Of a DNA stretch of 64,000 nucleotides, positions 52,255 to 60,786 are shown piece by piece (the first letter of the stretch is position 1; every line of letters starts with the position of its first letter). This DNA comes from Pseudacidovorax sp. NFM-22 (GTDB lineage: Bacteria > Pseudomonadota > Gammaproteobacteria > Burkholderiales > Burkholderiaceae_C): contig NZ_JACBFY010000001.1 of NCBI RefSeq assembly GCF_021401245.1, positions 248,001 to 312,000 of the forward strand. Direction: 5' to 3'. The notes beneath the pieces are model-generated. The model saw only the letters and a list, made by a program, of their open reading frames with translations, did not search any database and was not told where the DNA came from. The position numbers were made by a program, and so were the translations under genes.

Positions 52255-53728
52255 CTCGCTCGAGGCCCTCAACGCGCGCGTGCAGCGCGACCTGAGCTAC
52301 CTGGCCTATCCCGCCAAGCCCTGGGTGCTGGACTTCGATGTCGCCCGGCTGCGCGCCCTGGGCGTCGACGCCGAGCCCGAGGCGGTACTCCACTGCGCCA
52401 TCGTCGGCGGCGGGCAATTCGGCCTGACCATCGCGCATGGCCTGCGGCGCGAATGCGTGGACCGCGTGCGGGTGTTCGAGAAGAACCCGCGCGGCCTGGA
52501 AGGGCCCTGGATGACCTTCGGCCGCATGAAGATGCTGCGCACGCCCAAGGACCCGACGGGCCACGACCTGGGCAACGCCAGCCTCACCTTCCGCGCCTGG
52601 TACGAGGCGCAGCACGGCGCCGAGGGCTGGGACCAGCTCTTTCGCATCAGCCGGCCCGACTGGCAGGCCTACCTGGGCTGGTACCGCGAGGTGACCGGCG
52701 TCGACATGGTCAACGAGGTCGAGGTCACGGCCGTGGAGCCCTGGCCCAGCGCCGCCGACTGCCAGCTGTTCCGGCTCACGGTCCGCGGCACCGACCGGAT
52801 CGACACCGTGTGGGCCCGCACCGTGGTCTTTTCGGGCGGCGCGGAAGCATCGGGCGGCCACGTGGTGCCCGACTTCATCAGCGAGCACCTGCCCACGAGC
52901 CTCTATGCCCACACCAGCGACTGGCCGATCGACTTCCGCCGCTTCGAGGGCCAGCGGATCGGCCTGCTCGGCTCCGGCGCGGCGGCCTTCGACGCGGCCA
53001 TCGCCGCGCTGGAGGCGGGCGCCCGCGAGGCGGTGCTGTGCTTTCGCCGCCCCGCCCTGCCCCGCACCAACCCGCGGCGCTGGATGGAGTTCGCCGGCTT
53101 TCTGGCGCACTACCCCGAGCTGCCCGACGACCAGCGCTGGGCCTACATGCAGGAGCTCTACCGCATCGGGCAGCCGCCCCCGGTGCCGACCTTCGACCGC
53201 GCGGTCAGCCTGCCCGGCTTCGTCATGAAGGCGTCGACGCCCTGGCTGGCGGTGCGCGAGGACGCGGGCCAGGTGCTGGTCGACACGCCGCAGGGGCCCG
53301 AGCGATTCGACTTCGTCTTTGCCGCCACCGGCGCCTTCGTGGACCTGGCCCAGCGGCCGGAGTTTGCCGGGCTGCTGCCCTATGCGGCGCTGTGGGCCGA
53401 CCGCCATGTGCCGGCGCCGTCGCAGGCGGAGCCGCGGCTGGGCCGCTTTCCCTACCTCGGCCGCTTCGGCGAGTTCACCGAGAAGACGCCGGGCTGTGCG
53501 CCCTGGCTGGACCACCTGTTCACGACCACGCGGGGCGCGACGCTGTCGATGGGGCCGAGCGCGGCATCGAACAGCAACATCAAGTACACGGCCCCGCGCG
53601 TGATCTCCGGCGTGACGCGCGCCCTGTTCCTGGACGATGCGCCCGAGCATGGGCGCCGCTTCGCGACGGCCAACCACGACGAGCTGGCGCCCGACAAGCT
53701 GCAGGCCACGATGGGCCACGCCGCCTGA
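52244..53728 (+). CDS. FAD/NAD(P)-binding flavoprotein, paralogue of 39980-41452
   Basis: 494 aa. FAD motif CAIVGGGQFGLTIAHGLRRE (about residues 48-67), second nucleotide motif IGLLGSGAAAFDAAIAALEA, and the shared C-terminal block LSMGPSAASNSNIKYTAPRV, then ISGVTRALF. GGAG lies eight nucleotides before the ATG. Homologous along its whole length to the leftward-operon flavoprotein, by shared landmarks. Likely a flavin monooxygenase or an oxidase for a pathway intermediate; with the Rieske protein it gives two oxidation steps. Confidence 0.85.
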   Translation: MPSDSLEALNARVQRDLSYLAYPAKPWVLDFDVARLRALGVDAEPEAVLHCAIVGGGQFGLTIAHGLRRECVDRVRVFEKNPRGLEGPWMTFGRMKMLRTPKDPTGHDLGNASLTFRAWYEAQHGAEGWDQLFRISRPDWQAYLGWYREVTGVDMVNEVEVTAVEPWPSAADCQLFRLTVRGTDRIDTVWARTVVFSGGAEASGGHVVPDFISEHLPTSLYAHTSDWPIDFRRFEGQRIGLLGSGAAAFDAAIAALEAGAREAVLCFRRPALPRTNPRRWMEFAGFLAHYPELPDDQRWAYMQELYRIGQPPPVPTFDRAVSLPGFVMKASTPWLAVREDAGQVLVDTPQGPERFDFVFAATGAFVDLAQRPEFAGLLPYAALWADRHVPAPSQAEPRLGRFPYLGRFGEFTEKTPGCAPWLDHLFTTTRGATLSMGPSAASNSNIKYTAPRVISGVTRALFLDDAPEHGRRFATANHDELAPDKLQATMGHAA

Positions 53729-53736
53729 AGCGTGCG

Positions 53737-54786
53737 ATGACCGAGGTCCACTGGTTCGACATGGCGCACCCGGCCGACTACGCCGGGCTGCAGGCCTTGA
53801 TCGGCGACCCCGATTCGGTGGCGCGGCTGGCGGTGCTGGTCAAGACCGAAGGCCACACGGCCACCAACGACTTCGCGCGGCAGCTGTCGCGCACCGCGCT
53901 CGATCCGCTGCTGGCGCCCTGGACCGCCGCCGGTCGCGCCGTGGCCGTGCTCGCCAATGGCTGCGAAGGCGTGGCGACCCCGGGCGGCTATGCGCTGATC
54001 GAGCGCCGCCCGACGCGGCCACAGGACGATCCGGGCCTGCGCCTGGGCATCGCGCGCTCGGCCCCGCTGCCGCCGGCCGTCATCGGCGAGCCCGAGGCCA
54101 TCGATGCGGTCGCCGCCTGCGTGACGGCCGCCTGTGCCGATGCCGGCCTGGCCGCGGACCAGGTCGCCCTCGCCATCCTCAAATGCCCCACGCTGCTTGC
54201 GAGCCGCTGCGCCGGCTCGCCGCACCGCAGCGACCAGCACCGGGGGCGCGCCATCGCCGCCCTCGGCGCGGCTGTGGCACTGGGCGAGATCGAGCGCGCG
54301 CGCATCGGGCCCGACGCGATCGCGAACGATCCGACTCTGCACAGTGCCAAGGCGATGACCTTTGCCGGTCCGGAGCAGGACGCCGTCGAGGCCCTCGTGC
54401 TGGGCCATGCGGACGGCGCTGGCGACCCAGGGGGCGCGCTGCGCCTGGGCGTCTGCCATCCCCGCGACATGCTCGACGCCGCCAGCATCCGCCGGCTGGC
54501 CGTGTCGCTGGGCCTGCGCTTCGACGAGGCCGGCGGACTGACCGAGCCCGAGCGCCTGCTGGCCGTCTTCAGCAAGGCCGGGCCGACACCGGACGGCCGG
54601 GTGCGCGGCGCCCGCACCGGCATCTTCACCTCGGCGTATTCGGCGGACAGCCACATGCGCGCGGCACAGTCGGGGCTGCTGGGCAGCCTGTTCGGCAGCA
54701 CGCGCTTCTTCGTCTCTGGCGACCCCATCCAGCAGGCCCCACCGGGCGGCGGCGTGGTCGCCCTGATCGTCAAAGGCCAGCCATGA
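53737..54786 (+). CDS. Ring-opening amidohydrolase (barbiturase/cyanuric acid hydrolase-like)
   Basis: 349 aa, the family's usual size and three-repeat layout. First repeat: LVKTEGHTATNDFARQL (Lys36) and ANGCEGVATPG (73-83). Second: LAILKCPTLLA and HRGRAIAALGAAVALGE. Third: VFSKAGPTPDGRVRGARTG and FFVSGDPIQQAPPGGG. Known members open barbiturate or cyanuric acid rings hydrolytically with Ser-Lys pairs. From memory the usual serine of SGGTEG in repeat 1 is replaced here by Ala/Asn, and the second-repeat serine region also differs, while the third pair is kept. The substrate may therefore be a different cyclic ureide or imide. It starts 8 nt after the flavoprotein. Confidence 0.8.
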   Translation: MTEVHWFDMAHPADYAGLQALIGDPDSVARLAVLVKTEGHTATNDFARQLSRTALDPLLAPWTAAGRAVAVLANGCEGVATPGGYALIERRPTRPQDDPGLRLGIARSAPLPPAVIGEPEAIDAVAACVTAACADAGLAADQVALAILKCPTLLASRCAGSPHRSDQHRGRAIAALGAAVALGEIERARIGPDAIANDPTLHSAKAMTFAGPEQDAVEALVLGHADGAGDPGGALRLGVCHPRDMLDAASIRRLAVSLGLRFDEAGGLTEPERLLAVFSKAGPTPDGRVRGARTGIFTSAYSADSHMRAAQSGLLGSLFGSTRFFVSGDPIQQAPPGGGVVALIVKGQP

Positions 54787-55694
54787 CCGACCCTGCTTCG
54801 CCCCTGCGCGCCCTGCCCACGCACGGCCGCTACGACTATTCGCCCATCGTCGAGCGCCCCACCTACGAATGGCCCAACGGCACGCGGCTCGCCTTCTACG
54901 TCGCCTTGAACATCGAGGCCTTTCCCTTCGGCGAGGGCATGGGCCCCGAGCTGAACCCGCGCCAGCCCGAGCCCGACGTGGTGAACCACACCTGGCGCGA
55001 CTGGGGCAACCGCGTGGGCATCTGGCGGCTGCTCGAACTGCTCGACGAATTCGACCTGCCCGCCAGCGCCTTGCTCAACACCGCCATCTACGACAGCTGC
55101 CCACAGATCGCGCAGGCGCTGCGGCGGCGCGGCGACGAGATCGTCGGCCACGGCCACACCAACGCCGAGCGTCAGGCCGAGATGGATGCGGAAGCCGAGG
55201 CGCGCATGATCGAGAACGTCACCGCGCGCCTCCACGCGGAGGAAGGCCAGGCGCCGAAGGGCTGGATGGGCCCATGGGTCAACGAAACCCTGCGCACGCC
55301 GGAGCTGCTGGCGCGCAACGGCTACGCCTACGTCATGGACTGGATGATGGACGACCAGCCGGTGATGCTGCGGACCGCGCACGGCCCTCTGGTGGCGCTG
55401 CCCTACGCCCGGCCGACCAACGACATCACCGCGCTGCACGGCGCCAAATGGACGCCCGAGGAATGGGCCGACATGCTCATCGACCAGGTGGACGAGATGC
55501 TGCGGCAGTCACGGCGGCAGCCGTTGGTCTTCAATGTGTCGCTGCATCCCTATCTGATGCACGCGTTTCGGCTCAAGCACCTGCGGCGATTCTTCGAGTA
55601 CCTGGCGACGGTGCGGGATCAGCTGTGGGTGGCGCGATGTGGGGATATTGCGCTGTTTGCCAGAGGGGAAATGGAGGGGGTGGGCGGCAGATGA
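54783..55694 (+). CDS. Polysaccharide deacetylase-family protein, PuuE allantoinase-like
   Basis: 303 aa, NodB-homology fold. FYVALNIEAFPFGEGMGPEL carries the first metal-site region (Asn/Glu in place of the classical Asp-Asp, as in PuuE-like proteins), IVGHGHTNAERQAEMDA gives the HxxxH-like pair, and VFNVSLHPYLMHAFRLKHL the late His. These non-sugar members hydrolyse cyclic or linear ureides such as allantoin. ATGA overlap with the barbiturase-like gene. Last gene of the operon; a lower-GC island starts right after its stop, and the 286 bp that follow hold no gene I can support. Confidence 0.85.
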   Translation: MTDPASPLRALPTHGRYDYSPIVERPTYEWPNGTRLAFYVALNIEAFPFGEGMGPELNPRQPEPDVVNHTWRDWGNRVGIWRLLELLDEFDLPASALLNTAIYDSCPQIAQALRRRGDEIVGHGHTNAERQAEMDAEAEARMIENVTARLHAEEGQAPKGWMGPWVNETLRTPELLARNGYAYVMDWMMDDQPVMLRTAHGPLVALPYARPTNDITALHGAKWTPEEWADMLIDQVDEMLRQSRRQPLVFNVSLHPYLMHAFRLKHLRRFFEYLATVRDQLWVARCGDIALFARGEMEGVGGR

Positions 55695-55980
55695 GGCGCC
55701 AGCTATCTCACTATCTAATTTAGCGGGGAATCAGCCTGCTCGCCTTACCTACGGAGGGCAGATCTAAACAGGAAGTTCCGCGCATTGTCGGACATAGGAA
55801 TCGAAGAGGTTCAGATATCCGCGCTTGGGCGTGAGCAGTCATTCGCTCAAACGCTTGAAGGCCGAAGGGCAGCGATCCAACGGCGGACACGAATCCGCAC
55901 TTTGCACGAACTGGCATTAAGTACAAGTTGGGCGTTCCGGATGGACTTTATTGCGGATTGGGAGCACCTTTAGAGAAGGG

Positions 55981-56943
55981 CTATACGTCCTCAAAGCCCT
56001 CCAATGCCGACAACGCGCGGCGAGGGTATCCGACGGAAATTTCCCCGCCATTGAATACTCGGCGCTTCAGCTTGAAACTCGCTGGTTGCTCGCACATCTC
56101 GAAAAACTGAATATTTTTTTCTCGTCCTTCAAGTGCCTTTACGATCGCGTGCCGGACCGAAGGCGCGGCTCGCATTCCAAAAGTGACATCCTCTAGTTCC
56201 AGAGGAGAGTCTGCCAACCCCTTATCACCGACGAGGCGCCATTCACGCTCATAGCGCCAATCGCGGGCCTTGCGGGCCAATACCGCTGCGTCTACGTCGC
56301 GCCGTGCCCTATCATCACCGCTCGCCATTTCAGCCACGCGACTCGCTGCAACAAGCCGACTTCCACCATACTCGACTCGATGTAAGCGGGCCGCCACCGA
56401 GTCAGGAACCGAAAATCCCAGACACACGCCACGGTGTTCATCACCGTAGTGACTCCACATTAGCGGGCAGTCGCTACGCTCGGCCATCGAGAAGATTCCT
56501 CGGTCGTACTGAGCTAATAGCTCGTCTTGAATTGCGCGCGCAAGCAGCCTTCGATGCGCATCTTCTTCCATGCCACCGTACTCAGGGTCGGTCGCGTGGT
56601 AAGCGATTTTCTCAAGAAGGCGCTTCACTTGAGAGAGGCCGCGTTGACCAATATGCTCGAGCGTCCGCGGCCCACGGTAGCCAATGCTCAAGGCTGCGGC
56701 TTTCATTGCACCCGCACTTCTTGAGATTACGAGCTTGGAAAGCAATTCCTTCAATTCGTGAGTATTTAAGTCGGAGTCGACGACTGGCTTGGTGTCAAGC
56801 GGATCATTGAATGATCTTGGGTCGGCAAAGAAAATCACGTCATTGACGACCGATTCAATGGTCAACGTCGTTACTGCGCGGTATTTGTATAGCCGGGCCG
56901 GATGTTTGGCAACTGACGATGGACGGGGCTCATTGTGCTGCAT
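55981..56943 (-). CDS. DUF2971 family protein
   Basis: 320 aa from ATG 56943; GTG at 56970 would add nine residues. DUF2971 landmarks: RLYKYRAVTTLTIESVVNDV, IFFADPRSFNDPLD, CPLMWSHYGDEHRGVCLGFS and KARDWRYEREWRLV. The family has no established biochemical role, but members occur often in variable and defence-rich regions. It is alone on its strand, in sequence with lower GC than the flanking operon, and is likely acquired. Confidence 0.85.
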   Translation of the reverse strand: MQHNEPRPSSVAKHPARLYKYRAVTTLTIESVVNDVIFFADPRSFNDPLDTKPVVDSDLNTHELKELLSKLVISRSAGAMKAAALSIGYRGPRTLEHIGQRGLSQVKRLLEKIAYHATDPEYGGMEEDAHRRLLARAIQDELLAQYDRGIFSMAERSDCPLMWSHYGDEHRGVCLGFSVPDSVAARLHRVEYGGSRLVAASRVAEMASGDDRARRDVDAAVLARKARDWRYEREWRLVGDKGLADSPLELEDVTFGMRAAPSVRHAIVKALEGREKNIQFFEMCEQPASFKLKRRVFNGGEISVGYPRRALSALEGFEDV

Positions 56944-56970
56944 TACGTTATCAGTGGCTGTCACGGCCAC

Positions 56971-57763
56971 GCCATGGAGGGTTTAATTTCGGCACTTTAC
57001 CAGCTTTTCAAGCCATAAGCGCTTCTTATGTAGTTGACACTAGACGTGAGAAATTCGTTCGCCGCCGTTCTCTTCAGTCATACGATATTTTTTCTCGAAG
57101 CATCTCCAGTTTTCTCCATTTAAAGGGATCTCACACCTTCTGCGTCTTGGCTTGGGTAAGGTGCGGGTTGAGTTCCACACGCAGCAAATTGCGCAAATAT
57201 CAAAATATCTCCGAGGCGTCGGGCAGGAACCAGAGCGCTCATGGTGTGATGTGAGCTGCGAGTTGCCTACCCAGTACTGCCATTGCTTCGCGGCCGCGCA
57301 TGTGCCGGTACACCTCGCGAAGCCTCGATATCGTCGAGCAGATTATCAAGCGGGAGTGCTATTAAAACTGCCTAACCTCTTTCTTGGTCAAGATCCCTCT
57401 TTTATAAAACTCCAGCCTCAGCAAGCGCTGTTCGACGTCGATCTCTACTTAAACCGCCAGAGCATACCCACACACGTGCTCTGGATGGCATCCATCCCAC
57501 GGCCAAACTCCCTCCCATAGGGCCCGTTTCATCGCCTGAAGTCATGCTCCATCGGAGTTTTCTCTTTATCGGGCCAGATAGTTTTTCCACTTCAATCTGG
57601 ATTAATTTGTCGTGACTTTTGTGAGAAGCGAAGCTCCCTCCGCAACAAGAAATAAACTTATCGCATCTTCAAAGACCAAATCCGCTCTTTGCATAGATCG
57701 ATTCTGGGCAAGTCTTCCGGGTTATAGTGAGAGTGATTGGGGCGATATCAAATTGCGGCACGT
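56971..57763. other. Gene-poor stretch of the second island
   Basis: About 790 bp with mixed composition. A 122-codon frame (57152-57520, plus) and a 62-codon frame (57402-57590, minus) overlap and neither has a ribosome site, ATG start of good quality or recognisable domain. GGGCCCGTTTCATCGCCTGA near 57521 looks like intergenic relic sequence. No terminal inverted repeat or integrase was identified. Confidence 0.5.
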
Positions 57764-58594
57764 TCAATCCGATTCGGATCGACGTGGCATATGCGTCCAG
57801 AACGGGATTTGCACATCAAGAAAGTGAGGCGCGATGATAGCCTCGCCGGGGGGCATAGCGGGGATGTGTTGAAGAACGGACTCGACCAATGCACCCACCG
57901 CTTTTTCGAGGTAGTTGTTCACCTGCGTGATGAGGTCAATCATCTGTCTAATCATCGAATCCATGCTCTCGAGAAGGCGTTCGGTTCCAACTGGCTTGAT
58001 CGACCCCTCAGCTTGCGGATCTGAACTGTAGAGGCTGAACATCAAATGCAACACCACATCGTTTGCTGCATCGTAGAAAGTATTCCCTGATAGATTGCTT
58101 ACGAAAATCTCATCGTCCTTCCACTCATCATTTGGTGTGATGAATGGAAGCAACTGAACGAAATTCGGAAAATGAAACCCGAGCCTGTTGCGCAATTTCT
58201 TTAGCCATGGGGCGGAATCCAGGGCCGCAAGCAAAATTGCTCTGCACTGTTGCTCCTCTGGCCATCTGGGCTGGATCAGGCGTATAAACGTCGCTTCAAG
58301 CTTCTTGTTCTTCTCGAGTTCGTCGCGAACTTCGCTAACTTTACCTAGCGCGATCCTGAACAGGAACTGGGCCTGCGCCATCTCGGGGTGAAAGCGGACC
58401 GTTCGGCGATCCCCGTGCTTCGGCATAGCGAAGTGGATTAGCTTTTGCAAGCACATCAATTCGTTGAACATGTGGCTCAGTAGATAGTACGAGTACCTGT
58501 CGTCGTCCGATATGTTCTTAAGCTTGTGCAACGGGATTAAGAGCCTATGAACTTCCACAGACCCCAGTCGCAGCTTCTTGTTGCCTTTGGTCAT
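57764..58594 (-). CDS. Unknown helical protein with a HEPN-like RN-x4-H motif
   Basis: 276 aa from ATG 58594 (TTG two codons upstream is possible). No family is recognised. The sequence is mostly helical, and LKKLRNRLGFHFPNFVQ places R135-N136 and H141 in the spacing of the HEPN RNase motif, here with the polar residue after R that HEPN proteins favour. N-terminal LSHMFNELMCLQKLIHFAMP suggests a bundle of helices. It lies between the DUF2971 gene and the LysR gene, same strand as both, in AT-richer sequence. An RNA-targeting defence role is a hypothesis. Confidence 0.6.
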   Translation of the reverse strand: MTKGNKKLRLGSVEVHRLLIPLHKLKNISDDDRYSYYLLSHMFNELMCLQKLIHFAMPKHGDRRTVRFHPEMAQAQFLFRIALGKVSEVRDELEKNKKLEATFIRLIQPRWPEEQQCRAILLAALDSAPWLKKLRNRLGFHFPNFVQLLPFITPNDEWKDDEIFVSNLSGNTFYDAANDVVLHLMFSLYSSDPQAEGSIKPVGTERLLESMDSMIRQMIDLITQVNNYLEKAVGALVESVLQHIPAMPPGEAIIAPHFLDVQIPFWTHMPRRSESD

Positions 58595-58783
58595 ACTCAA
58601 TTTTCAGGAATCAAAGTCGAACGTCCGCTTCCGGCAGTCTGCCGTCAACCCAATGAGACCGTGTTGGTCAGCATAAAGGCAAATTGGCTCTTGCGAAATG
58701 GGAAATGCCAGCTGCGCATCGCCTACACCTCACAGGAGACGCCCAAGGCCAATCAAGAACGTGGCCCGGCTCGCCGCACGGGC

Positions 58784-59671
58784 TCATCGCTTTTCTCTGA
58801 GCTGCTCCCTCACCAAGCCCACCAACGCATCCCCCAAACTCGACGGCGGCATCGCCCCATGTCGCACCGCCAGCACCGGCTGCGTCGACGCCGCCGCAAT
58901 CGGCCCCCATCCCAGCCGCGCGTTCTGCCAGGCCCGCGCCGTCAGGTCATCCACCAGCGCCACGCCCGCACCGCTGGCCACCAGGGCGCAGGCCGCCTGG
59001 CCCGAGCGCACCTCGATGCGTGACGCCGGCACCTGCCCGACCTTCTCCGCCGCCTTGCGCATCAGCTGCCCTTGCGGCGTGTCCTCGCTGAAGGAGATCA
59101 GCGGCTCGCGCAGCAGGTCGGCCATGCGCACGGTGCGCCGTTGGGCGAAGGCGTGGTCGGCCGGAAAGACGCAGCCCATCGTCCAGTGCCCGAGCGTCTG
59201 CGCCGTCAATAGCGGATGCGTCACGGGCAGCGTGCAGATGGCGATGTCGGCTTCGTGGTGCACCAGCTGGCCCACCATCTCGCGGGCGCGCAGCGTCTCC
59301 ATGTAGAGCTGGGCGGATGGAAAGCGCTGCGACAGCGCCTGCAGCGCCCGCGGCACCAACTCCAGCCCGGCGCTGGGGCTGCACAGCACGCGCAGGCGCA
59401 GGCCCGTGCCGTCGCGCAGGGCCTGTGCGCGGGTCTCGATGCCGCGCACGCCGCGGTAGACCGACTCGACCTCTTCGTACAGCGCCTGTGCCTCGGGCGT
59501 GGGCCGCAGCCGGCCCCGGCCACGCTCGAAGAGTTTGAGGCCCAGCTGCAGTTCGATGTGCGACAGCATGCGGCTGATGCCGGGCTGCGACACGTGCAGT
59601 AGCCGCGCCGCATCGGTGATGGAGCCGGCCAGCATGACGGCGCGGAAGACTTCGATCTGGCGCAGGTTCAT
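58784..59671 (-). CDS. LysR-family regulator divergent from tctC
   Basis: 295 aa. MNLRQIEVFRAVMLAGSITD, AARLLHVSQPGISRMLSHIE (helix-turn-helix, about residues 20-40), then RGRGRLRPTPEAQALY and the effector domain (RVLCSPSAGLELVPRALQAL, VHHEADIAICTLPVTHP). Diverges from a TctC-type receptor over a perfect dyad at 59694-59712. A decayed copy of its effector domain lies at 36725-37300. Its 3' end borders the second island. Confidence 0.92.
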   Translation of the reverse strand: MNLRQIEVFRAVMLAGSITDAARLLHVSQPGISRMLSHIELQLGLKLFERGRGRLRPTPEAQALYEEVESVYRGVRGIETRAQALRDGTGLRLRVLCSPSAGLELVPRALQALSQRFPSAQLYMETLRAREMVGQLVHHEADIAICTLPVTHPLLTAQTLGHWTMGCVFPADHAFAQRRTVRMADLLREPLISFSEDTPQGQLMRKAAEKVGQVPASRIEVRSGQAACALVASGAGVALVDDLTARAWQNARLGWGPIAAASTQPVLAVRHGAMPPSSLGDALVGLVREQLREKR

Positions 59672-59693
59672 GGGCGACGGTGGGGCGAGGCGT

Positions 59694-59712
59694 GCATAAC
59701 GGCATGTTATGC
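59694..59712. promoter_or_regulatory. Perfect dyad GCATAAC-N5-GTTATGC between LysR and tctC
   Basis: Arms GCATAAC (59694-59700) and GTTATGC (59706-59712) are exact inverted copies around GGCAT. The inner ATAAC...GTTAT fits the T-N11-A rule for LysR boxes. It is 22 bp from the LysR start and 83 bp from the tctC-like start, so both genes are probably controlled through it. Confidence 0.75.
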
Positions 59713-59795
59713 AGGTCGCGTGTCTTGGTATTTCACGGCAAGCGCGCGAGCGGCCATGATCCCGGCCGTCGCGAAAAAACAGAGACAGGCATTCC

Positions 59796-60782
59796 ATGAC
59801 AGTTCGATTCACGCGCCGGGCCACGCTCGGCTGGCTCGCCGCCGCCGGCGCGGGCGCCCTGCCCTTCACCAGCCAAGCCCAGGCCGAATGGCCCAGCAGG
59901 ACCGTCCGGATCATCGTGCCCTTCGCGCCCGGCGGTGGCGCCGACAGCTCGGCCCGCGTGCTGGGCGACCTGATGGCACCGCTGCTCGGCCAGGCCGTGA
60001 TCGTCGAGAACAAGCCCGGCGCGGGCAGCGCCATTGGCGTGATGGCCGCGGCCCAGGCCCGCGACGGCCACACGCTGCTGATGGCCAGCAACAGCATGGT
60101 CATCAACCCTGCACTCAACCCGCAGATCGGCTACGACCCCATCGCCGACTTCGATGCCGTGGGCATGGTCTCCGACCAGCCGCTGGTGCTGGTGGTGCCG
60201 GCCAACTCGCCCATCCGCTCGATGCAGGAGCTGGTGGCGCAGGCCAAGGCCAGGCCGGGGCAGTTGAGTGCCGGCAACAGCGGCACGGGCACGCTGGCGC
60301 ACATCGCCTCGGAGATCTTCGCGGGCCAGGTGGGCGCGGAGATCGTGCCGGTGGCCTACAAGGGCGAAAGTGCGCTCATGCCCGACCTGATCAGCGGCCT
60401 GCTGGGCTTCGGCTTCCTCAACCTGCCGAGCGTGGCGCCGCACATCAAGGCGGGCAAGCTGCGGGCGCTGGCCGTGTCGTCGTCGCAGCCGGTGGCGGAC
60501 CTGCCCGGCGTGCCGACGGTCAAGTCGTTGGGCTATCCGGCGCTGGAAGTGCGCGGCTGGGCCGCCCTGCTGGCGCCGCACGGCAGCATTGCGCCGGCCG
60601 GGCTCGCACGGCTCGAAGCCGCGCTGGCCAAGGTGCTGGCGTCGGAGACGGTCAAGTCCAAGTTCGCCATGCTCAATGTGGAGCCGGTGGTGATGGACCG
60701 CCAGGCCACCGCCCGCTTCCTGCAGGCCGAGACGCGCCGCTATGCCGACATCGTGAAGTCGCGTGGCATCAAGGCGGGCTGA
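59796..60782 (+). CDS. TctC-family tripartite tricarboxylate-type substrate-binding protein
   Basis: 328 aa. Signal region MTVRFTRRATLGWLAAAGAG has a twin-arginine-like TRRATLG, cleaved after SQAQA. Bug/TctC family motifs: WPSRTVRIIVPFAPGGGADS, VENKPGAGSAIGVMAAAQA, GHTLLMASNSMVINP and GAEIVPVAYKGESALMPDLI. These periplasmic receptors, very numerous in Comamonadaceae, bind carboxylates or aromatic acids. No TctAB permease is next to it. It is 4 nt upstream of the FAD enzyme, so ligand and enzyme substrate are probably related. Confidence 0.93.
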   Translation: MTVRFTRRATLGWLAAAGAGALPFTSQAQAEWPSRTVRIIVPFAPGGGADSSARVLGDLMAPLLGQAVIVENKPGAGSAIGVMAAAQARDGHTLLMASNSMVINPALNPQIGYDPIADFDAVGMVSDQPLVLVVPANSPIRSMQELVAQAKARPGQLSAGNSGTGTLAHIASEIFAGQVGAEIVPVAYKGESALMPDLISGLLGFGFLNLPSVAPHIKAGKLRALAVSSSQPVADLPGVPTVKSLGYPALEVRGWAALLAPHGSIAPAGLARLEAALAKVLASETVKSKFAMLNVEPVVMDRQATARFLQAETRRYADIVKSRGIKAG

Positions 60783-60786
60783 GCCG

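Noticed and set aside
56919-57590. Frames of 60 to 120 codons in the second island
   Set aside because: Mutually overlapping, no good start sites and no domains; I could not support any as a gene.
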